Below, piece after piece: positions 26,520-37,900 of a DNA stretch of 64,000 bases. Location of the stretch: positions 1-64,000 of the forward strand of contig JBNJEH010000003.1 of assembly GCA_051745635.1 (NCBI GenBank), read 5' to 3'. The translations under genes were made by a program, and so were the position numbers. This DNA is from Brumimicrobium sp051745635. Lineage in GTDB: Bacteria > Bacteroidota > Bacteroidia > Flavobacteriales_D > Crocinitomicaceae. The first letter of the stretch is position 1. The number at the start of each line of letters is the position of its first letter. Below the pieces are notes generated by a model, which did no database searches, was not told where the DNA came from, and was given only the letters and a program-made list of their open reading frames with translations.

Positions 26520-29500
26520 TTATTTGAGCACATTGACGTGCCCTACAACGGTCTGACGTTCATCAATGCCTTCAGTCTTATAGATGATTTTCCAGACATA
26601 AGTGCCGTCTTTTACGATGCGTTGAGAACTTTTCCCATACGTGCCATCCCAACCAACTTCGGCATCATTGGATTCAAAAATAACTTCGCCCCAGCGATTG
26701 AATATTAATAATTTGAAGTCGAAAGGATCAAATCCACTCGTAAATACAGGCTGGAAGACTTCATTAAAATCGTCTTTGTCGGGTGTAAACGTGTTGGGAA
26801 CATAAAAAATCAACTCTTCACGTATTGTAATAACGGCATAAGCGGTATCTGCACAGCCATCATTGTTGATGGCGACGAGTTCTACCTCGTATTCATCGGC
26901 AGCATTCGGGTAGATATGAACAGGGTTGATGTTAGTTGAACTCTGGTTATCGCCAAAATCCCATTCAAAATTTTGAGCACCCACTGATGTGTTGGTGAAT
27001 TCAACCTCGGTATCAATGTTAGTCAGCGTTTCGGGCGAGAACGAAAATGATGCGTCGGGATAACCGTCTGCGCAGACGTAGTCATCAAATGTAAGGGAGG
27101 AAGAACAGCCGTTGGCATCGGTAACTTCAAGCGATACATCATAGCACCCTGGTGTATCATAGGTGTTTGTAACATCTGTACATCCCGAAGAAGTATTGCC
27201 GTCTCCAAAATTCCAGACGCACGAGACATCCGGTCCTGCTGAAGTATTTGAAAAAGTAGCAGTCACTGGAGCGCATCCTTCCAGGTTTTGTCCTTGAAAA
27301 TCGACGGTGGGTAGCGGAACCACTTCAATCGTTACCTGATCAGTGTCGGTGCAACCTTCAATACTTGTACCTGTAACAGTATAGGTTGTTGTGCTTGCGG
27401 GAATGAAAGAAACACCATCAGTGACACCATTATCCCAAGTGTAAGTGTTGGCTCCTGAGCCAGAAAGTACTGCGCTTTCTCCTTCGCAGATTGTGAGGTC
27501 ATTACCGGCTTCAACGTCGGGCAGCGGATGCGCAGTAACGTCCACCTGATCAGTGGCAGTGCAACCAGAGAGTTCAGCTGTAACAGTATACGTTGTCGTT
27601 CCTACAGATGGTGTAAAAGGTGTTCCGTCGCCAACACCATTATCCCACGTTATATTAGCTCCATCGGGATTTGCTGCCGTTAGCGTTACGTTTTCTCCTT
27701 CACATACCGTTTGATCGGGACCTGCGTCAACACTTGGTGCATTAGGTTCTACGAGCGTTAACGAAGTATTATTGGTTCCGTCGCAGCCGTTTAAAGAAAC
27801 AATGAAGTTGGCAAAAGTACCAGGGCTCAAACCGGTCAGTGTGATTTCACCAGCTCCGTCACTCGTCAAGTTGAGCGGACCAACGGGGGTACCATTTTCC
27901 GTGTAGGCTATGTTGTAATTCACATTCGCCTGTAATCCACTGATCGTTATTGTGCCATCATTCGAACCGCATGAGGATGGATCTGTTCCGGTCAGTGTGA
28001 AGTTGGGTACTGGATTAATCGTGACATCAAAAGTAGACTGATCAAAGCAAGTAGGATCCGGAGTTGTATAAGTAATTGTATATGTGCCCGTAGCCGAAGA
28101 TAGATCAATAGCCCCGGTATTTGCGTCTACAGTTAACCCTGCAGGATTAACCGTAAAAGTACCTCCAGGATCACCTGTAATATTTGCGATGGGATCTGTT
28201 TCATCCTGACAATAGGTCGTTGCAGGATAATCAAAACTCGCATCTTCAGTTCCGGTAAACGTGCCAGAGATTGTTTCTGGACAACCCGCGTCATCGACAA
28301 TATCAAAGGAATAATTGTCACCATCCGTCAGACCAGTAATTGTCACTGTACCTCCGTTTGGTACCGTAGTTGTCGATAAATTGGCCGATGCGGGCTGCAA
28401 ATTAGAAATTGTAAAATTACTGCCGTCAAAAGAAGGTTGGCCTCCATTTATCGTAATCGTTGCTTCGCCAGCCTGGCAGTCTTCGGTAATCGTTGTTGTA
28501 ATTTCTTCGAGCAAACTGACCTCAAAAACCTCGCCCATATCGTAGCAGAAATCACCTCCATTGATAGAAATGGCATAAATGGTATCTGTCATGCTATACA
28601 TGGTTACAGGAACCAGATAAAGGGTCGAATTATCTCCAATGTTATTGGTCAGTGACCAATTCTGGTTCTGAAAGGACGCAATTCCAGCCAAACAGGGATC
28701 AGTGTTGATGTCGTCAGGAGGAAACACCGTTGGCGGACAGGAATAGGCAAATAGAAAAACGCCGGGGTCATACGTCACTCCGCCTATGTTGAAATCATCC
28801 GATGGTTGAAAATCACCATTGCCCGTAATATCCAATTGATCACCAAAACACAATAAAAAGGGATTGGTTGTCGTCGTGTTTCCGTTGACATTACTGGAGT
28901 AGGTTCCCGCATCTGCCGTGCACTCGCATGGGTCTGGATAATCAAATGTGTTGGAAGTGATCGTGCAAGTGGCATCATCTGTAAAATAAGCCGTCACATC
29001 GCATCCTGTAAATCCATCTGAATCAATCCCTGTCAAGTTATAGTTCTGAGGACTCGAAAAAGGAGCGTTGAATGTCTGTTGGTTTCCGTTACAATCTTCT
29101 ATAATGAGTTGACCTGTAGCAGGAGGGCTGTCGAATTCAACACTACCACTGATCTCAAATTCATTGTTGTTGGGGTCACAGGCAGAAATATTAACGTCGA
29201 TAAAAGTGAAATTACATGGACAATCAGGGGCTGTATACGAAAGACTTTGAGTACATCCAGGATCGTCTGAAAAATAAACGGTGATATTACAGTTCGCTCC
29301 GTCGGCATTCAGTCCGGTCAAATTATAATTCGTTGGGCTCGTAAACGGTGCATTGAATGTTTGCTGATTTCCATTACAATCCTCTACAATCAATTGTCCT
29401 GTGCCAGGAGGAGAATTAAATTCGACCACACCATCGATACTATAATTTCCGTTAGCTGGATCACAAGCAGAAATGTTCGCCGTAAAATTGGTGATCAGGC

Positions 29501-29591
29501 ATTGAGCGTTTAGCAACGAACCGAGCGACACAAATAAAAGTACCAATGCAATTCGACTATAAATCTTATTTTGTTGATTATCAATTTTCAT
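26520..29591 (-). CDS. Giant secreted PKD/Ig-repeat protein with gliding-motility CHU_C tail
   Basis: This 1023-aa protein is predicted to be exported. A signal peptide (about 1-30, ending SLLNAQ) is followed by two related Cys-bearing modules (ISACDP, QLIVEDCNGNQQTFNAPF), then Ig-like repeats with DQTVCEGENVTL and TTTYTV. Two PKD domains follow (VCVWNFGDGNTS, FEWDFGDNQSS). The end is the CHU_C / TIGR04131 module (FYVPNTFTPDKDDFNEVF, FNRWGEVIFESN, GWDGTYGKS, DGTYVWKI), the type B sorting signal of the type IX system. I chose the ATG at 29591 over upstream starts (29654, 29639) because it begins the signal peptide. An adhesive surface role is likely but not proven. Confidence 0.88.
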   Translation of the reverse strand: MKIDNQQNKIYSRIALVLLFVSLGSLLNAQCLITNFTANISACDPANGNYSIDGVVEFNSPPGTGQLIVEDCNGNQQTFNAPFTSPTNYNLTGLNADGANCNITVYFSDDPGCTQSLSYTAPDCPCNFTFIDVNISACDPNNNEFEISGSVEFDSPPATGQLIIEDCNGNQQTFNAPFSSPQNYNLTGIDSDGFTGCDVTAYFTDDATCTITSNTFDYPDPCECTADAGTYSSNVNGNTTTTNPFLLCFGDQLDITGNGDFQPSDDFNIGGVTYDPGVFLFAYSCPPTVFPPDDINTDPCLAGIASFQNQNWSLTNNIGDNSTLYLVPVTMYSMTDTIYAISINGGDFCYDMGEVFEVSLLEEITTTITEDCQAGEATITINGGQPSFDGSNFTISNLQPASANLSTTTVPNGGTVTITGLTDGDNYSFDIVDDAGCPETISGTFTGTEDASFDYPATTYCQDETDPIANITGDPGGTFTVNPAGLTVDANTGAIDLSSATGTYTITYTTPDPTCFDQSTFDVTINPVPNFTLTGTDPSSCGSNDGTITISGLQANVNYNIAYTENGTPVGPLNLTSDGAGEITLTGLSPGTFANFIVSLNGCDGTNNTSLTLVEPNAPSVDAGPDQTVCEGENVTLTAANPDGANITWDNGVGDGTPFTPSVGTTTYTVTAELSGCTATDQVDVTAHPLPDVEAGNDLTICEGESAVLSGSGANTYTWDNGVTDGVSFIPASTTTYTVTGTSIEGCTDTDQVTIEVVPLPTVDFQGQNLEGCAPVTATFSNTSAGPDVSCVWNFGDGNTSSGCTDVTNTYDTPGCYDVSLEVTDANGCSSSLTFDDYVCADGYPDASFSFSPETLTNIDTEVEFTNTSVGAQNFEWDFGDNQSSTNINPVHIYPNAADEYEVELVAINNDGCADTAYAVITIREELIFYVPNTFTPDKDDFNEVFQPVFTSGFDPFDFKLLIFNRWGEVIFESNDAEVGWDGTYGKSSQRIVKDGTYVWKIIYKTEGIDERQTVVGHVNVLK

Positions 29592-29782
29592 AGTAGCGTT
29601 TATACTTCGTTTAATTTTTTGTCGCGTTTGAACATCCATATTGTAGCTCAGCACGAATAAGACTTATGTATCAGCCAACGGTATTACAATTAAAATAGTT
29701 GCTTCTCAGCAAACTAAATTAGGAAATACATATGCCAATCTTTGGGATGAATGGATAAACGGTTTTTAATCAGGATGGCAAC

Positions 29783-30763
29783 CTACTCAAACCGATAACC
29801 ATAAGTCGCTCTTATATAGTAGTATACTTGCCGATATTCGAGTTGATCGAATCGTATGCTTTTATTGTCAAATGCCGAAGTGAGCATGAGAAACCAATTG
29901 TCGACATTGTATCCGGCGTGCAGCTTGAGATCGATGCGGGGAGCGAGCCCTAAAAAACCGCGTGAATTTCCTTTCGCATTGTAAAATTTGGTCTGTACGA
30001 CACCACCAACACCGGCGAGACCGCCAAACTGCCAACCATTTTTATTGGTGACATAGGCTAATCCAGGTACAATACCAAAATCGATTGCGGCAATGTTTTG
30101 AGCTTCCAGGATGGTATAAGGCTGATTCATGTACGAATAGGGTAGAATCTGGGTATTAGACGAGATTCCATGAATATTAATAGTGTATTTCGTATAAAAC
30201 GATCCGGCGGAAGACAAATAGCGCCCCACGATACCTTCTGTTGGCTTCATCTTGAACGTACTGTTTTTAAACCGATAAATATTGGTGCTGAACGAGGTCG
30301 ACTGTAAATCTGAATTGGGATAGGTGCCCTTTGCTGTTACGGGAATGCTGTCGTTAATTGTTGTAGCGTTTTTAATGGCAAACCCGCGATAACGATGGAG
30401 GTCTACTTTAAAATACCACCGTTTAATGCCAAATTTGAAGCCGATATCGAAATAGTTGGTAGCTCCATAGTCGTTTTCATCGCGCAAATATCCGGGAAGT
30501 TTAAAGTTGATGTTGATGGCCATCCATTTGTAGGCTATTCCGAGTCCCATAATTGCGTTCATGTTTGAACGGTAGCGCAGTCGGTCGGTATTGCCAAATG
30601 CACCTTTTAACCGAAACGGAGCGTCATTCAATCCGAGCGAGGTATGCATGACGACTCGGTTCTTTAACATTTTATAGGGCAGGTCAGCTGCAGCTGTGTC
30701 AGCATCCTGAGCGCGAACGCACAAGGCGAACATGATCGCTACCATACCTGTCATCAATTTCAT
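29783..30763 (-). CDS. DUF4421-family outer membrane beta-barrel protein
   Basis: This 326-aa protein has a signal peptide (1-18, ending VRAQ). Alternating hydrophobic strands with many aromatic residues, such as YFDIGFKFGIKRWYFKVDLH and the C-terminal YYYIRATYGYRFE, indicate a beta-barrel ending in an aromatic residue, as outer membrane proteins do. The pattern LPYKMLKNRVVMHTSLGLND and YKWMAININFKLPG fits DUF4421. No function is established for this family. It is on the same strand as the CHU_C giant with a gap of about 190 nt, so co-transcription is possible. Confidence 0.75.
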   Translation of the reverse strand: MKLMTGMVAIMFALCVRAQDADTAAADLPYKMLKNRVVMHTSLGLNDAPFRLKGAFGNTDRLRYRSNMNAIMGLGIAYKWMAININFKLPGYLRDENDYGATNYFDIGFKFGIKRWYFKVDLHRYRGFAIKNATTINDSIPVTAKGTYPNSDLQSTSFSTNIYRFKNSTFKMKPTEGIVGRYLSSAGSFYTKYTINIHGISSNTQILPYSYMNQPYTILEAQNIAAIDFGIVPGLAYVTNKNGWQFGGLAGVGGVVQTKFYNAKGNSRGFLGLAPRIDLKLHAGYNVDNWFLMLTSAFDNKSIRFDQLEYRQVYYYIRATYGYRFE

Positions 30764-30900
30764 AATTCAAATGTACGTATATTCGAAAAAAACAGGGCAA
30801 ATTACATCAATTTCAATGCGAAAATCAATTTCCTTCATTTTTTATAGTGACGACGTTGAAAGAAATGGGAGGAGACCTGTATATTTGTAGCGATTACATT

Positions 30901-31677
30901 ATGAAAAAACTATATAAATTCTTGTTGAATAGGCTCCCGCGACCGTTACTCATTCGTTTGAGTTATGTTTTTCGTGTTTTCGCGCCTTTAATTTACAAAG
31001 GGGATCAGGTAACTTGCCCGGTTTGTGAAAAATCTTTTCGGAAATTTTTGTCCTATGGCTCTAATGTAGCTCATCGCGAAAATGTGCTATGTCCTTATGA
31101 CCTTACACTGGAGCGCCATCGTTTGATGTGGTTATACCTTCAGCGCACGGAATTTTTCACCGCTGATGCCATCAAAATGCTGCATGTAGCACCTGAGCAG
31201 TGTTTTTACGACCGGTTTAAAAAACAGAAGAACCTCGATTACCTTACCGGTGACCTGGAATCGCCCATTGCCGATATTCACTTTGATTTACACGATATTC
31301 CGCTCGATACGGATCGGTTTGACATTATTTTTTGCAACCACGTATTGGAACACGTTGATGATGCACAACAATGTATGCGCGAATTGCACCGCGTGATGGC
31401 TCCGGGTGGTTGGGGCATTTTTCAAGTGCCGCAGGATTTTTCACGAGAAGAAACGTATGAAGATTCCAGCATTGTAACCCCAGAAGAGCGCGAAAAACAT
31501 TTCTGGCAAAAAGATCACGTTCGACTATTTGGACGCGATTATCCAGAGTGGCTGCGAAAAGCAGGTTTCGAAGTGGACGAATATAAACCTTCAGATTTGT
31601 TTAGCAGCGAAGAGATCGAACGTTACCGATTAATGAAAAATGAAGTACTCTATATTGCTAAAAAAACGGATCAATAA
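30901..31677 (+). CDS. SAM-dependent class I methyltransferase with N-terminal Cys motif
   Basis: This 258-aa protein has an N-terminal part with a zinc-ribbon-like CPVC and a later CPYD Cys. A class I methyltransferase core follows: KMLHVAPEQCFY in place of the usual glycine loop, LTGDLESP as the acidic strand, and FDIIFCNHVLEHVDDAQQCM as motif IV. The ATG at 30901 gives the basic N-terminus MKKLYKF; an in-frame start 54 nt upstream is less likely. It overlaps the peroxidase gene by 38 nt in another frame. The substrate is unknown. Confidence 0.8.
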   Translation: MKKLYKFLLNRLPRPLLIRLSYVFRVFAPLIYKGDQVTCPVCEKSFRKFLSYGSNVAHRENVLCPYDLTLERHRLMWLYLQRTEFFTADAIKMLHVAPEQCFYDRFKKQKNLDYLTGDLESPIADIHFDLHDIPLDTDRFDIIFCNHVLEHVDDAQQCMRELHRVMAPGGWGIFQVPQDFSREETYEDSSIVTPEEREKHFWQKDHVRLFGRDYPEWLRKAGFEVDEYKPSDLFSSEEIERYRLMKNEVLYIAKKTDQ

Positions 31678-32653
31678 GCAACTGACGCGCTTGTGGCTGA
31701 GTTTGTGTATTGCGCTGCTCTTGCTCGCGTGTGAGTCAAATTCGGATATTTCAACATTTGAACCACCCGGGGAAGAAGTGTTTGATCGCGGATTAACCGA
31801 GTTGGGTGAGCGATTATTTTTCGATAAAAGATTGTCTGTTGATGGTTCGATCGCTTGTGCCGACTGTCACATCCCGGCACTGGTTTTTACCGATGCCAAA
31901 CGCATGAGTGAAGGTATTCACGGAAGAAAGGGCAAGCGCAATTCGCCGACATTGTTCAATGCTGCCAATCAGGATAAATTTATGTGGGATGGTGGTGTCA
32001 AAACCCTTGAATTGCAAGCGCTCGTCCCGCTGCAGGATACTAATGAAATGGGACACATGGTCAGTGATTTGATCCCTGAACTCGAACAGGATGCTTACTA
32101 TGACAGTATGGCGCGCACACTCTACAACCGGTCGTTTGATCCTTTCGTATTGACGCGTGCTTTGGGACATTATCAACGATCACTTTATCGGGAAGATAGT
32201 CGTTATGATCAATGGAAGCGCGGTGAAATATCAGATAAACGCCTGGAAAAAGGGAATGACTTATTTGTCAATCAGTTGAACTGTGCGAGTTGTCACACGC
32301 CTCCCACATTTACTAATAACAGCATTGCCAATACGGGCAGATACCGTCATTATGAAGATCCCGGGAGGTACCGTATTACAGGAGATGTGAGCGACAGTGG
32401 TGCTTTTAAAGTTCCCACGCTGCGCAATGTTGAAATGACCGCTCCATACATGCACGACGGCGCCATGAAAACCCTCGACACGGTGATTGATCACTATGCG
32501 CGCGGCGGCGTCGACCATCCCAATAAAGATAAACGGATCACTCCTTTTGAACTGTCCGAACAAGAACGGGCAGACTTGATTTATTTTCTGCGGGCATTGA
32601 GTGATGAGAGATATAAGAATCACTGGCAAAAAGTCTTTCGAACCGTTCAGTAA
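31640..32653 (+). CDS. Di-heme cytochrome c peroxidase (lipoprotein)
   Basis: This 337-aa protein belongs to the CcpA/MauG family, which reduces hydrogen peroxide in the periplasm with electrons from cytochrome c. A lipobox (LLLLAC, Cys31) follows the membrane segment, so it is probably anchored by lipid. Two heme sites are visible: CADCH (73-77) and CASCH (215-219). TLRNVEMTAPYMHDGAMKTL supplies the C-terminal Met region. The ATG at 31640 lies inside the preceding methyltransferase gene. Whether it is a peroxidase or a MauG-like oxidase cannot be decided from sequence. Confidence 0.9.
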   Translation: MKYSILLKKRINKQLTRLWLSLCIALLLLACESNSDISTFEPPGEEVFDRGLTELGERLFFDKRLSVDGSIACADCHIPALVFTDAKRMSEGIHGRKGKRNSPTLFNAANQDKFMWDGGVKTLELQALVPLQDTNEMGHMVSDLIPELEQDAYYDSMARTLYNRSFDPFVLTRALGHYQRSLYREDSRYDQWKRGEISDKRLEKGNDLFVNQLNCASCHTPPTFTNNSIANTGRYRHYEDPGRYRITGDVSDSGAFKVPTLRNVEMTAPYMHDGAMKTLDTVIDHYARGGVDHPNKDKRITPFELSEQERADLIYFLRALSDERYKNHWQKVFRTVQ

Positions 32654-32681
32654 TTGCTAACTTCGTGGTCATTCGATTAAA

Positions 32682-33113
32682 ATGAGAAACATGAAGTGCA
32701 CCATACATTTTTACAAGTTGAACTACGATTTTTCGCCGGAATTTGCAGAAGCACATCACGACGGAGCACCTTCTCCCAACAATCGCAAATACGACTGGGA
32801 AGACGAACTCGCCATAAAAGGCGGGATTGAGGACTATGCCATTCGCGAAAATGAGACTTATATTTTACAGGGAGAACGCGATGACCGGCCTTTCGAAGAA
32901 AAAGTGGATAAAATGTTGCTGTTCGAATTCGAAGGGAATGACGGCCAACAAACGCTATTGGCTGTCTCGATGAAGGCTGTGGACGATACAGACATTCAGG
33001 AGGATGAGAACAACGTTGTCATCAATGTCTTTCTCGATGCGCGCGAACCTGTTGCGAATCCCGTTCCGGGTGTATACATTGCCCTGGAAGATTTCCCGCA
33101 ATCATTGATTTGA
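32682..33113 (+). CDS. Uncharacterised acidic cytosolic protein, 143 aa
   Basis: No family is recognised. It has no signal peptide or membrane span and is strongly acidic (EDELAIKGGIEDYAIREN, DDTDIQEDENN), with alternating hydrophobic residues suggesting a beta-rich fold. An alternative ATG three codons later (MKCTIHFYK) is equally possible. It stops 6 nt before the ABC ATPase gene and is clearly part of that operon, which suggests a partner role for the ATPase. That is inference only. Confidence 0.65.
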   Translation: MRNMKCTIHFYKLNYDFSPEFAEAHHDGAPSPNNRKYDWEDELAIKGGIEDYAIRENETYILQGERDDRPFEEKVDKMLLFEFEGNDGQQTLLAVSMKAVDDTDIQEDENNVVINVFLDAREPVANPVPGVYIALEDFPQSLI

Positions 33114-33119
33114 TTCTTC

Positions 33120-34049
33120 ATGTTGAATGCAAAAAATATTTACGCTGGATACACTGATGATGAGTGGGTGCTGGACAATGTTTCGCTGTCGGTAGAGCCG
33201 GGTGAAATTGTCGGTATCGTCGGTGCCAGCGGAGTAGGGAAGTCAACACTTCTGAATTGCCTGAACGGCAGAATTTCCTGGCAATCCGGTCAGATTAGCG
33301 TCGATGGCGAACGGCTGAAAGGTCCCCATGAACAACTCTTGCCGGGACATCCGTCAATTGCCCTCGTCGATCAGACATTTTCCCGCGATTTGCATTTTAC
33401 AGTCTACGAAAATATTTACAATCAATTATTGCATTTAAAACAGACCGACCGCGAAGAATTTTGCAGGGAACTTATAGCCCTTTTCGATCTTGAAAAAGTG
33501 CGCAACCAGCAGTCAAAATACCTCTCTGGTGGTGAACAGCAGCGGTTGAGCATGGCTAGTGCGCTGGCAACTGAACCGAAATACTTGTTATTGGACGAGC
33601 CTTTTTCTCACTTAGATGCTCACCTCAAACAAACCATTGGCGATTATTTACGGGCATTGATTCAGGTACGCAAACTGGGTGTTTTATTTGTTTCTCACGA
33701 CGGTCAGGAAGCTTTGTCCTGGTCGGACCGCATACTCCTCATGCAAAAAGACCAGCCGATGAAGAGTTACAGCCCCGAAAAGGCCTATCATGATCCCGAT
33801 AATTATCAAGAGGGAAGGTTTTTCGGAGTACTCAATAAAATTATCATCGCGGGGGAGGAATTGATGTTTCGTCCTGCGGCATTTTCCCTGCAGTCTACTA
33901 CTGACTATCGGCGTTCTTGTCCCGTTCAATATAAAAGTTCCAATTTTCATGGGCCATATTGGTCAAATCTATTTACTTTAGAGGACGGAAATGAGATCGT
34001 TCTGCATGCGGAAAAAAAACTCACAACGGTAAATAAAATCTATGTCTGA
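33120..34049 (+). CDS. ABC transporter ATP-binding protein without an adjacent permease
   Basis: This 309-aa protein is a complete ABC ATPase. Walker A is GASGVGKS (35-42), the Q-loop is VDQTF, the signature is LSGGEQQRLS (from 135), Walker B is YLLLDEP (about 155-161) and the switch His is in LFVSHDGQE. About 80 extra C-terminal residues (MFRPAAFSLQ, FTLEDGNEIVLHAE) resemble a small TOBE-like domain, as in importer ATPases. No permease or binding protein is nearby. It overlaps the YihY gene by 8 nt, so the unknown 143-aa protein, this ATPase and YihY are coupled. The substrate is unknown. Confidence 0.88.
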   Translation: MLNAKNIYAGYTDDEWVLDNVSLSVEPGEIVGIVGASGVGKSTLLNCLNGRISWQSGQISVDGERLKGPHEQLLPGHPSIALVDQTFSRDLHFTVYENIYNQLLHLKQTDREEFCRELIALFDLEKVRNQQSKYLSGGEQQRLSMASALATEPKYLLLDEPFSHLDAHLKQTIGDYLRALIQVRKLGVLFVSHDGQEALSWSDRILLMQKDQPMKSYSPEKAYHDPDNYQEGRFFGVLNKIIIAGEELMFRPAAFSLQSTTDYRRSCPVQYKSSNFHGPYWSNLFTLEDGNEIVLHAEKKLTTVNKIYV

Positions 34050-34929
34050 CGGAAAAATCAGGAAATTATCCTGGCGGGAAATCTGGGAGCTTGCCAAGAT
34101 CAGCTTCAAAGAGTTCTTCAGCGGTGATAGCTTTACGCACGGTGCGGCGCTGGCTTACTACGCGATCTTTGCGCTGGTGCCTATTATTTATTTAGCCATC
34201 ACCTCTTTTGGGTTAATTGTAGGGCAAGACAAAATTATCGACATTGTCGGGTATTTGATGGAGACCAATATGGGAATTCAGGACGTATCTAATTTTACGG
34301 ACCTCATGTACCAGTGGGATATCGGCAAGGGCGGTTCCACACTGTTGAAGGTGTTCGGTATTATTGCATTGATCTTTACTTCTACGGCTATGTTTAATTC
34401 ACTGCGGAACAGCTTAAACACATTTTTTAATATTGACCCTAACCACCACTACAACGTCGTGCTTGAATCGCTGATCACCCGGTTAATATCTTTCGGAATG
34501 CTCGCCCTTTTTGCGATTATTATCATTGTGATCTACTTTGCACAATCCATGCTGATTTCACTGGGATCTGAATTTTTATCAGATGGCAGCACGGCGGAGA
34601 AAATTCTGCTGGTAGTGTTCGAGCATTTCACCATTTTACTCGTCAATTTCTCGTTGTTCTCCTTTATTTTTAAATACCTGCACGATGGCGTATTGCGCTG
34701 GAAACTGGCGCTCGGTGGGGCTTTATTTACAGCAATTTTGCTATACCTGGGGCAATTATTGATCAACTATTATCTGTCCAATTTCTTTTTTGCCGCGAAC
34801 AGTGGAATTGCAGGTACATTACTGGCGATTTTGACATGGATTTTTTACACTTCTCAAATTATTTTTTTGGGAGCAAAATTCACAGCCGTTTATGCCCGAA
34901 TGGTGGGGAAACCCATAATTGCGAAATGA
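34042..34929 (+). CDS. YihY/BrkB-family inner membrane protein
   Basis: This 295-aa protein has about six membrane spans. Family features are FTHGAALAYYAIFALVPIIY near the N-terminus, FGIIALIFTSTAMFNSLRNS in the middle and GIAGTLLAILTWIFYTSQI followed by GAKFTAVYAR at the end. The family was once called ribonuclease BN by mistake; its members are membrane proteins of unsettled function, possibly in envelope transport. It overlaps the ABC ATPase by 8 nt and is 16 nt before the AsmA-like gene. Confidence 0.9.
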   Translation: MSDGKIRKLSWREIWELAKISFKEFFSGDSFTHGAALAYYAIFALVPIIYLAITSFGLIVGQDKIIDIVGYLMETNMGIQDVSNFTDLMYQWDIGKGGSTLLKVFGIIALIFTSTAMFNSLRNSLNTFFNIDPNHHYNVVLESLITRLISFGMLALFAIIIIVIYFAQSMLISLGSEFLSDGSTAEKILLVVFEHFTILLVNFSLFSFIFKYLHDGVLRWKLALGGALFTAILLYLGQLLINYYLSNFFFAANSGIAGTLLAILTWIFYTSQIIFLGAKFTAVYARMVGKPIIAK

Positions 34930-34945
34930 TGTTAATGAACCTGAC

Positions 34946-37900
34946 ATGAAAATGAAATTTTGGAATAAAAGAAAATTCTGGAAGCGATTGATCGGATTCG
35001 CCGTTATTATTCCGGTCATATTATTTACGGCATTGATTGCTATTGCTTATTTTCAACAAGACCGCATCGTTCAACACTTTCTCAAAACAACGAACGCTGA
35101 TTTCAAGGGAAAAGTAGTGCTGGAGGATTCTCACATCGCGCCTTTTGCGAATTTCCCTTATATTTCTGTAGACCTAGAAGGTGTGCGCGTATTCAAAACG
35201 AAACGAGACACGGCAGCAATTGTCAATCTCGAAGATATTTACCTCGGATTTAATGTGATGTCGCTCCTTTCCGGTGATTTTAATATAAATATGATTCAGC
35301 TCGCGGACGGCTTTGTTCACGTTCATCAAAATGAACAAGGCGATTTCGATATCCTGCAGGCTTTTGAACCGACGCATCCCATTGACGATGTAGAAGAAGA
35401 ATTCCACTTTGCTCTGGATGAAATTGAGCTCGATGGTGTAGATATAAAAAAGACAGATCCCGATAGCCTGACAATTGACGGTTACGTGCAGCGTGCGGCG
35501 ATAGAGTTATCGAACAAGCCCGAACACTTATATCTCGATGTAGACCTGTATGCAGATATGAGTATCATAGAAAAAGGAGATACTTCTATTCTTAAAAACA
35601 AACCGACCCACCTCAAAACGCAGTTAGATTACACGAAATCGACGCAAGTAGTTCAATTCTCGGAAAGTAGCCTGGATGTTATGAACTCTTTGTTTAATGT
35701 TGCCGGAACCATTGATATCGACGATGAATTTGATCTGGATCTGAATATTGATGGGAAAAAGTCGGATTTTAGTCTGCTGATCGCCCTTTCTCCAGATGAT
35801 TTAATTCCGCTTTTCAACAGTTTTGAAAATCGGGGCGATGTGTTTTTTAAAGCGAACATTACAGGAAAAGCCTCTCAGGGTCATATTCCAAAGATAACCG
35901 CAGATTTTGGCTGCAAAGATGGTTTTTTTAAGAATCGGGAGACCCAAAAAACGCTGGAGGAATTAAATTTTGTCGGCCATTTTGAAAGTCAAAAAAATAA
36001 GGGGATCGAACACATGCGATTTGAAATGACCGATTTTCAAGCCCGACCTGAAACGGGACGTTTTAAAGCAAGATTAGCCGTTGAAAATTTCGCATCTCCC
36101 GATATAGAGCTCATGCTGAACACGAATTTTGAGTTGGATTACCTCGCTGCATTTTTTAATGTTCAACAGTTAAAAGATTTGGACGGCAATGTGGAACTCG
36201 AAATGAATTTCCACGATATTATTGACCTCGAACACCCCGAAAAGAGCATCGAAAAACTGAATGAATCGTATTATACGGAGCTGCACGTCGCCAATTTACA
36301 GTTTCAAATCCCGGGTTACGCCGAACGCTTTGAAAACATTAATATTGATGCACACATGGACGGTCATGCGGCACAACTCGATCAGTTTCACCTGGATGTG
36401 GGACACTCTGAAGTGAACATTGATGGTGCGATCAGCGATTTACCTGCGCTCATTCACCACACGGCAATTCCTGTAGAAGCACGGCTAAATATCGAATCGG
36501 AAGAAATTAATTTGACGCAATTAACCGAAGCGAAAGGCGAACAAGTGGTGGACGAAATCATATCTGACCTGGCATTGAAGTTGCGGTTCAACAGTTCGGC
36601 GCGCGCTTTTACCGAATCACCGCACCTGCCCATTGGCGAGTTTTTTATCGAAGATTTACACGCCGACTTGTCCACTTATCCGCACCGGTTTCACGATTTT
36701 CATGCCGATGTATTGATCGATACCAATGACTTGAGTGTCGTCGATTTTACCGGAGAACTGGACGAAACGGATTTTCACTTTTCGGGGAAAGTCCAAACTT
36801 ATCCCATGTGGTTCCAGGAACAACTGGAGGGCGATACAAAAATTGAGTACGATTTAACGAGTGAGCATTTTGCGCTGGAGGATATTTTCACTTATCAGGG
36901 TGAAAATTTCGTTCCTCCGGATTACAGGCATGAAGAAATCACCAATGCCAAAGTCCACGGTCATGCCAATTTACATTTTAAAGACCACGAATTAAAAACA
37001 ACTGATATTTGGTTGACGGAGTTGAGTGGTAAAATGAAAATGCATCCGCTGCGATTCTCTGATTTTTCAGGTCGCGTTCACGTGGAAGACGAGCACTTAA
37101 CCCTGGAGAAATTTGGAGGACATATCGGACAATCGTCATTTAAAACCGATTTGAGCTATTATTTTGGTTCGAGGAAGGAAGAAAAGGAGAATTACCTCGA
37201 ATTCCAGTCACCCTTTCTGGATTTTGATAAAATCATGAGTTATGAAGAACGGGAAACTGAATCAACTTCTGCTGCAGTCGAACACGACTCTGTTTTTAGT
37301 ATTTTCGACATCCCGTTTCCCGATATGCGCTACCACATCGATATCGGCCGTATGAATTACCATAAGTATCATGTATCTGCGATTGACGCCGATTTGCGCA
37401 CGACTGAGAACCACATGCTGTATATTGACACATTGATGATGGACATTGCCAGTGGTCACATGGATATTACAGGTTACTTTAACGGTGCTGACAGAAGCGA
37501 GATCTATTTTTCACCGGATATAGAGCTCAACAACATCAATATGGATCAGCTCATGGTCAAGTTCGATAATTTCGGACAGGATGAAATCGTTTCTGATAAT
37601 ATCCACGGCACTTTGTCGGGCAGGTTGACGGGCAAAATTCACATGCATGCCGACTTAATTCCGATCATCGACGATTCTGAAATTCATTTAGATGCACGTG
37701 TCACCGATGGAGCAGTGGAGAAATATGCTCCTTTGCGGGCGCTGTCCGATTATTTTGAGGATGAGGCACTGGAAAAAGTATTGTTCGATACGCTGGAAAA
37801 TCACATCGATATGAAAAATGGTAAGATGACGATTCCGGAAATGGTGATCAATTCAAATTTAGGTTTTGTGAAAATTTCGGGCGAGCAGGATATGCAGATG